A DNA stretch of 25,851 nt from Thiobacillus sp. (GTDB lineage: Bacteria; Pseudomonadota; Gammaproteobacteria; Burkholderiales; Thiobacillaceae): the NCBI GenBank assembly GCA_018780025.1, contig JADMKH010000021.1:1-25851 (forward strand), in the 5' to 3' direction. Of this stretch, positions 22,570 to 25,851 are shown one piece after another (position 1 is the stretch's first letter; each line of letters begins with the position of its first letter). The translations under genes were made by a program, and so were the position numbers. The notes below the pieces were generated by a model. The model was given only the letters and a program-made list of their open reading frames with translations, was not told where the DNA came from and made no database searches.

Positions 22570-22998
22570 ATGATGGACTTGCCCACTCGCCTGGAACCCG
22601 TGCTGGCCGGACTCGGATACGAGCTGGTGCTGCTTGAGCGTGCCGGACGCGGGCTGATCCGGATTTTCATCGACAAGCCGGAAGGCATCGGCGTCGAAGA
22701 CTGCGTCACGGTCAGCAACCACCTGACGCATCTGTTTACGGTCGAAAATATCGACTATGACAGGCTGGAAGTGTCCTCGCCCGGTCTCGACCGGCCGCTG
22801 GTCAAACCGCAGGATTACGTCCGCTTTGCGGGAAATCCGGTAACGCTGAAGCTGAGGGTGCCGATGGACAATCGGCGCCGTCTGGCGGGTGAACTGGTTG
22901 GCCTGGAAGGCGAAGAAGTGAAGCTGATCGTCGACGGAAAAGAAATTTCGGTCGATTTGAGAAATGTAGATGTTGCCCGCTTGAAACCGACGGTTTGA
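22570..22998 (+). CDS. rimP: Ribosome maturation factor RimP
   Basis: RimP helps assemble the 30S subunit. The 142-residue protein has the N-terminal domain with GYELVLLERAGRGLIRIFID and the family signature YDRLEVSSPGLDRPL, then the C-terminal SH3-like domain (DVARLKPTV end). Two ATG codons occur in a row at 22570; either could be used, with no strong ribosome site. It is the first gene of rimP-nusA-infB, conserved across bacteria. nusA starts 19 bp after the stop. Confidence 0.96.
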   Translation: MMDLPTRLEPVLAGLGYELVLLERAGRGLIRIFIDKPEGIGVEDCVTVSNHLTHLFTVENIDYDRLEVSSPGLDRPLVKPQDYVRFAGNPVTLKLRVPMDNRRRLAGELVGLEGEEVKLIVDGKEISVDLRNVDVARLKPTV

Positions 22999-23017
22999 AG
23001 CAGGCGCTGGAGGGATT

Positions 23018-24496
23018 ATGAGCCGTGAAATGTTGATGCTTGCCGATGCACTGGCACGCGAAAAGAGCGTAGACAAGGAAGTCGTGTTCGAAGCGCTGGA
23101 GCAGGCACTCGCCTCGGCCACCAAGAAGCGCTTCAAGGATGAAGCCGACGTGCGCGTATCGATAGACCGCGACACCGGCGAATACGAATCCTTCCGCCGC
23201 TGGCAGGTTGTAACCGAAGCCGAACTCGAATCCGAGGGCTTCCAGATCCTGCTGATCGACGCCCAGGACAAGATTCCCGATATCGAAATCGGCGACTTCA
23301 TAGAAGATCCGCTGGAAAACGTCGAATTCGGCCGCATCGGCGCGCAAGCCGCCAAACAGGTCATCCTGCAAAAAATCCGCGATGCCGAGCGCGAGCAGAT
23401 CATCAGTGACTTCCTTGATCGCAAGGAACATCTCGTCAACGGCGTGGTGAAGCGCATCGATCGCGGCAACGCCATCATCGAATCCGGCCGCGTCGAAGGC
23501 TTCCTGCATCGCGACCAGATGATCCCGCGCGAAAACCTGCGCATCGGCGACCGCGTGCGGGCTTATCTGCTGCGCATCGACCGCGGCGCCCGCGGCCCGC
23601 AGGTGGTGCTGTCGCGTACCGCGCCCGAATTCGTCATGAAGCTGTTCGAGCTGGAAGTGCCGGAAATCGAGGAAGGCCTGCTCGAAATCAAGGCAGCCGC
23701 CCGCGACCCCGGCCTGCGTGCCAAGATTGCCGTGGTCTCGCACGACCCGCGCATCGACCCGATCGGCACCTGCATCGGCCTGCGCGGCTCGCGCGTCACC
23801 TCGGTCACCAACGAGATGGCCGGCGAGCGCGTCGACATCATCCACTGGTCTGCCGAGCCTGCTCAGTACGTCATCAACGCGCTGGCGCCTGCCGAAGTCA
23901 GCTCCATCGTGGTCGACGAAGACAAGCACAGCATGGACGTAGTGGTGGACGAAGAGCAGCTGGCGATGGCGATCGGCCGCGGCGGCCAGAACGTGCGCCT
24001 GGCGTCCGAACTGACCGGCTGGGATCTCAACATCATGTCGCGCGAGACGGCTGAAGCGAAACAGTCGACCGAAAGCGGTCATACCCTCGCCCTCTTCATC
24101 GAGAAACTCGATGTCGATGCGGAGGTCGCCCAGATTCTGGTCGACGAAGGTTTCTCCACACTGGAAGAAGTCGCTTATGTGCCGTTGAACGAAATGCTCG
24201 AAATCGAGGCGTTCGACGAAGACCTGGTCAACGAACTGCGCAACCGCGCCCGTAATGCGCTGCTCACCGCGGCCATCGTGGGCGAGGAGCAGGTCGAAGC
24301 TTCCGCGGGCGACTTGTTGTCGCTCGACGGCATGGACGCGGAAACGGCACGCCAGCTCGCCAGCAAAGGCGTTCACACCACCGAAGATCTGGCCGAACTG
24401 GCAGTCGACGAACTGACCGAAATCGCCGCGATGGATGACGAACGCGCCAAACAATTGATCATGGCCGCACGCGCGCCCTGGTTCGCCCAAGGCTAA
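23018..24496 (+). CDS. nusA: Transcription elongation/termination factor NusA
   Basis: NusA binds RNA polymerase and nascent RNA and acts in pausing, termination and antitermination. The 492-residue protein starts MSREMLMLADALAREKSVDKE, with the polymerase-binding N-terminal domain (1-130), an S1 domain (about 135-200, VNGVVKRIDRGNAIIE), two KH domains (about 230-345, PIGTCIGLRGSRVTSV and AIGRGGQNVRLAS) and two acidic C-terminal repeats (about 365-420 and 440-490), the form found in proteobacteria with alpha-CTD contacts. GGAGGGATT before the ATG is a good ribosome site. In E. coli NusA represses its own operon through leader termination, which is of interest given the hairpin before rimP. 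Confidence 0.97.
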   Translation: MSREMLMLADALAREKSVDKEVVFEALEQALASATKKRFKDEADVRVSIDRDTGEYESFRRWQVVTEAELESEGFQILLIDAQDKIPDIEIGDFIEDPLENVEFGRIGAQAAKQVILQKIRDAEREQIISDFLDRKEHLVNGVVKRIDRGNAIIESGRVEGFLHRDQMIPRENLRIGDRVRAYLLRIDRGARGPQVVLSRTAPEFVMKLFELEVPEIEEGLLEIKAAARDPGLRAKIAVVSHDPRIDPIGTCIGLRGSRVTSVTNEMAGERVDIIHWSAEPAQYVINALAPAEVSSIVVDEDKHSMDVVVDEEQLAMAIGRGGQNVRLASELTGWDLNIMSRETAEAKQSTESGHTLALFIEKLDVDAEVAQILVDEGFSTLEEVAYVPLNEMLEIEAFDEDLVNELRNRARNALLTAAIVGEEQVEASAGDLLSLDGMDAETARQLASKGVHTTEDLAELAVDELTEIAAMDDERAKQLIMAARAPWFAQG

Positions 24497-24513
24497 AACG
24501 CCAAGAGGATTGC

Positions 24514-25851
24514 ATGAACGTTGAACAATTTGCTCTCGAACTGAAACTCCCGCCTGAACTGTTGCTAGAACAGCTCAAGGCCGCGGGTGTCAGTAAAAAC
24601 GATGTGGTCGACTCGGTTACCGAAGCGGACAAAGCCCACTTGCTCGACTATCTGCGCAAGATGCATGGCGGTGGAGCCGAAGCCGGTAAAACCAAGATCA
24701 CCATCACGCGCAAGCAGACGGGCGAGATACGCAAGACCGACAGCACCGGCAAATCGCGCACCATCCAGGTGGAAGTGCGTAAATCCCGCACCTACGTCAA
24801 ACGGGATGCCTCTGCACCGGCGGCCGAAGCCCAACCCGTGGCCGAGTCCAGTCCTGAGACCCCTTCTGCGCCAGAGTTTGAAGAGCAGATTCAGCCGGAG
24901 ATTGAAGCAAAAATTGAAACGCCCACCCCGGAACCTGTTGCCGAGCCCATCGCCGCTGAACCTGTTGAAGTCAAGCCTGAGCCGGTTGTAGCGGAAGCAC
25001 CCGCTGTCGTTGAGCCGGTTCCTGCAACGGCAGCGGAGACGGCAGTCGCCGAAGTGGTTGCAGCCCCTGCGGAAGCGCCTGTTCCCGTTGTAAAGAAAAC
25101 CACACGCATCAAGAAAGCGTCAATTCTGGGCGATGCAGAAGTCAAGGCGCGTGCGGACGAAACACGCCGCCACCAGGCGCTGCTGGATCGCCAGGCTGCG
25201 GACCGGGCCCAACGTGAGTCACTGCGAAAGCAGGCCGAAGCCGCGCAAGCTGCGCGTGAAGCCGCCAAGCTGGCAGAGACCGTAAAAGCCGCTGCGCCCC
25301 CTGCTCCCGCTGCCCCCACTGAAAAAACGCTGCACAAACCCGATAAACCCGCCGGCTCCAAGCCCGACAAAAAGCCAGCCAAAAAAGCCGAAGGCAGCTG
25401 GAAAGACGATGCGGCGAAGCGCAAAGGCGCGCTCAAGACCCGCGGCGGCGCGGCACCCGATACTGGCTGGCGCGGCCGCAAAGGCAAATCCCGCTCAGGT
25501 AGCAGCAATGAGGAAACCACTTTTATTGCACCGACCGAGCCGGTCGTGCGCGAAGTGCTGGTGCCCGAAACCATTACGGTCGCCGAGCTGGCCCACAAAA
25601 TGTCGGTCAAGGCTGCCGAGGTCATCAAGGCCCTGATGAAGCTGGGCAGCATGGTGACGATCAACCAGGTTCTGGACCAGGAAACCGCGATCATTCTGGT
25701 CGAGGAAATGGGCCACATCGGCAAGCCGGCTGCGCTGGATACGCCGGAAGCCTTCCTGATCGATACCGGCTTTACCGGCGAACTGGTCCTGCGTGCCCGC
25801 CCGCCGGTGGTTACCGTGATGGGCCACGTCGACCACGGCAAGACCTCGCTG
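24514..25851 (+). CDS. infB: Translation initiation factor IF-2 (3' end cut by window)
   Basis: IF-2 is the GTPase that brings initiator tRNA to the 30S subunit. 446 codons are present. The N-terminal IF2_N domain starts MNVEQFALELKLPPELLLEQ (1-55). A long, low-complexity linker rich in Glu, Pro, Ala and Val (about 105-200) and a charged Arg/Lys/Ala helix (about 205-260) follow, then a basic region (GWRGRKGKSRSG). The second IF2_N domain begins near 350 (ITVAELAHKMSVKAAEV). The G domain starts at VTVMGHVDHGKTSL, where the window ends inside G1. It is the long (alpha-type) form. The ribosome site AAGAGGA and the 17-bp gap from nusA indicate one operon. Confidence 0.97.
   Translation, partial: MNVEQFALELKLPPELLLEQLKAAGVSKNDVVDSVTEADKAHLLDYLRKMHGGGAEAGKTKITITRKQTGEIRKTDSTGKSRTIQVEVRKSRTYVKRDASAPAAEAQPVAESSPETPSAPEFEEQIQPEIEAKIETPTPEPVAEPIAAEPVEVKPEPVVAEAPAVVEPVPATAAETAVAEVVAAPAEAPVPVVKKTTRIKKASILGDAEVKARADETRRHQALLDRQAADRAQRESLRKQAEAAQAAREAAKLAETVKAAAPPAPAAPTEKTLHKPDKPAGSKPDKKPAKKAEGSWKDDAAKRKGALKTRGGAAPDTGWRGRKGKSRSGSSNEETTFIAPTEPVVREVLVPETITVAELAHKMSVKAAEVIKALMKLGSMVTINQVLDQETAIILVEEMGHIGKPAALDTPEAFLIDTGFTGELVLRARPPVVTVMGHVDHGKTSL

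Noticed and set aside
22802..24490. A 562-residue minus-strand frame across nusA
   Set aside because: No recognisable motifs and full overlap with NusA; a codon-bias shadow.
24820..25130. Repeated Glu-Pro-Val-Ala stretches considered as a tandem repeat
   Set aside because: This is the known variable low-complexity linker of IF-2, not an ordered DNA repeat.
24891..25841. A 316-residue Ser/Ala/Gly-rich minus-strand frame over infB
   Set aside because: It mirrors the low-complexity linker of IF-2 and has no independent support.

Overview
The window is GC-rich, gene-dense bacterial chromosome with very short intergenic gaps and many 1-14 bp gene overlaps. Gene content and order (rimP-nusA-infB, uvrC-pgsA followed by tRNA-Gly/Cys/Leu, Fur-type boxes, TonB/ExbB/ExbD, outer-membrane porins, CCA encoded in every tRNA gene) point to a Gram-negative proteobacterium. 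My reading is a betaproteobacterium, perhaps near the Thiobacillus/Nitrosomonadales group; this rests on memory of gene families, not on a search. No CRISPR array, insertion sequence, phage gene or integron was seen, and no gene looks broken.

Layout. 1-3.4 kb: a MoxR-type AAA+ ATPase cut by the window edge (-), a zinc-ribbon Nudix hydrolase (+), a 505-residue protein of unknown function with a possible PilZ-like motif (-), and tRNA-Ser(UGA). 3.4-6.7 kb: a tightly packed run of a radical SAM protein, acpS (TTG start), nagZ and a zinc-type CDF efflux transporter (GTG start). 6.7-18.9 kb: an iron region. It opens with a near-consensus promoter overlapped by a Fur-type box in front of hemP, then feoB and feoA, then five genes: an outer-membrane protein, an exported FMN-binding protein, apbE, a four-helix membrane protein with paired histidines, and an OprP-like porin. 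A second Fur-type box precedes bfd and bfr, and then comes tonB-exbB-exbD-TonB-dependent receptor. 18.8-22.1 kb: DNA repair and lipid genes (family 5-like uracil-DNA glycosylase, a 4-oxalocrotonate tautomerase-like protein, uvrC, pgsA). 22.1-25.9 kb: tRNA-Gly(GCC), tRNA-Cys(GCA), tRNA-Leu(UAA), then rimP-nusA-infB, with infB cut just as its G domain begins.

How the genes may work together. The most interesting part is 6.8-13.6 kb. A Fur-type promoter, a Fe(II) importer of a divergent FeoB type, a flavinylated exported protein with its own ApbE, and a small membrane protein whose histidines lie at matching depths of two helices together suggest a transmembrane electron path. It could reduce Fe(III) in the periplasm so that FeoB can import Fe(II), with the outer-membrane proteins as the entry route. 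The storage pair bfd/bfr and the TonB system complete an iron acquisition, storage and release set. The function of the middle genes is inference; the family assignments of FeoB, FeoA, ApbE, the FMN-binding domain, Bfd, Bfr and Ton proteins are well supported by motifs.
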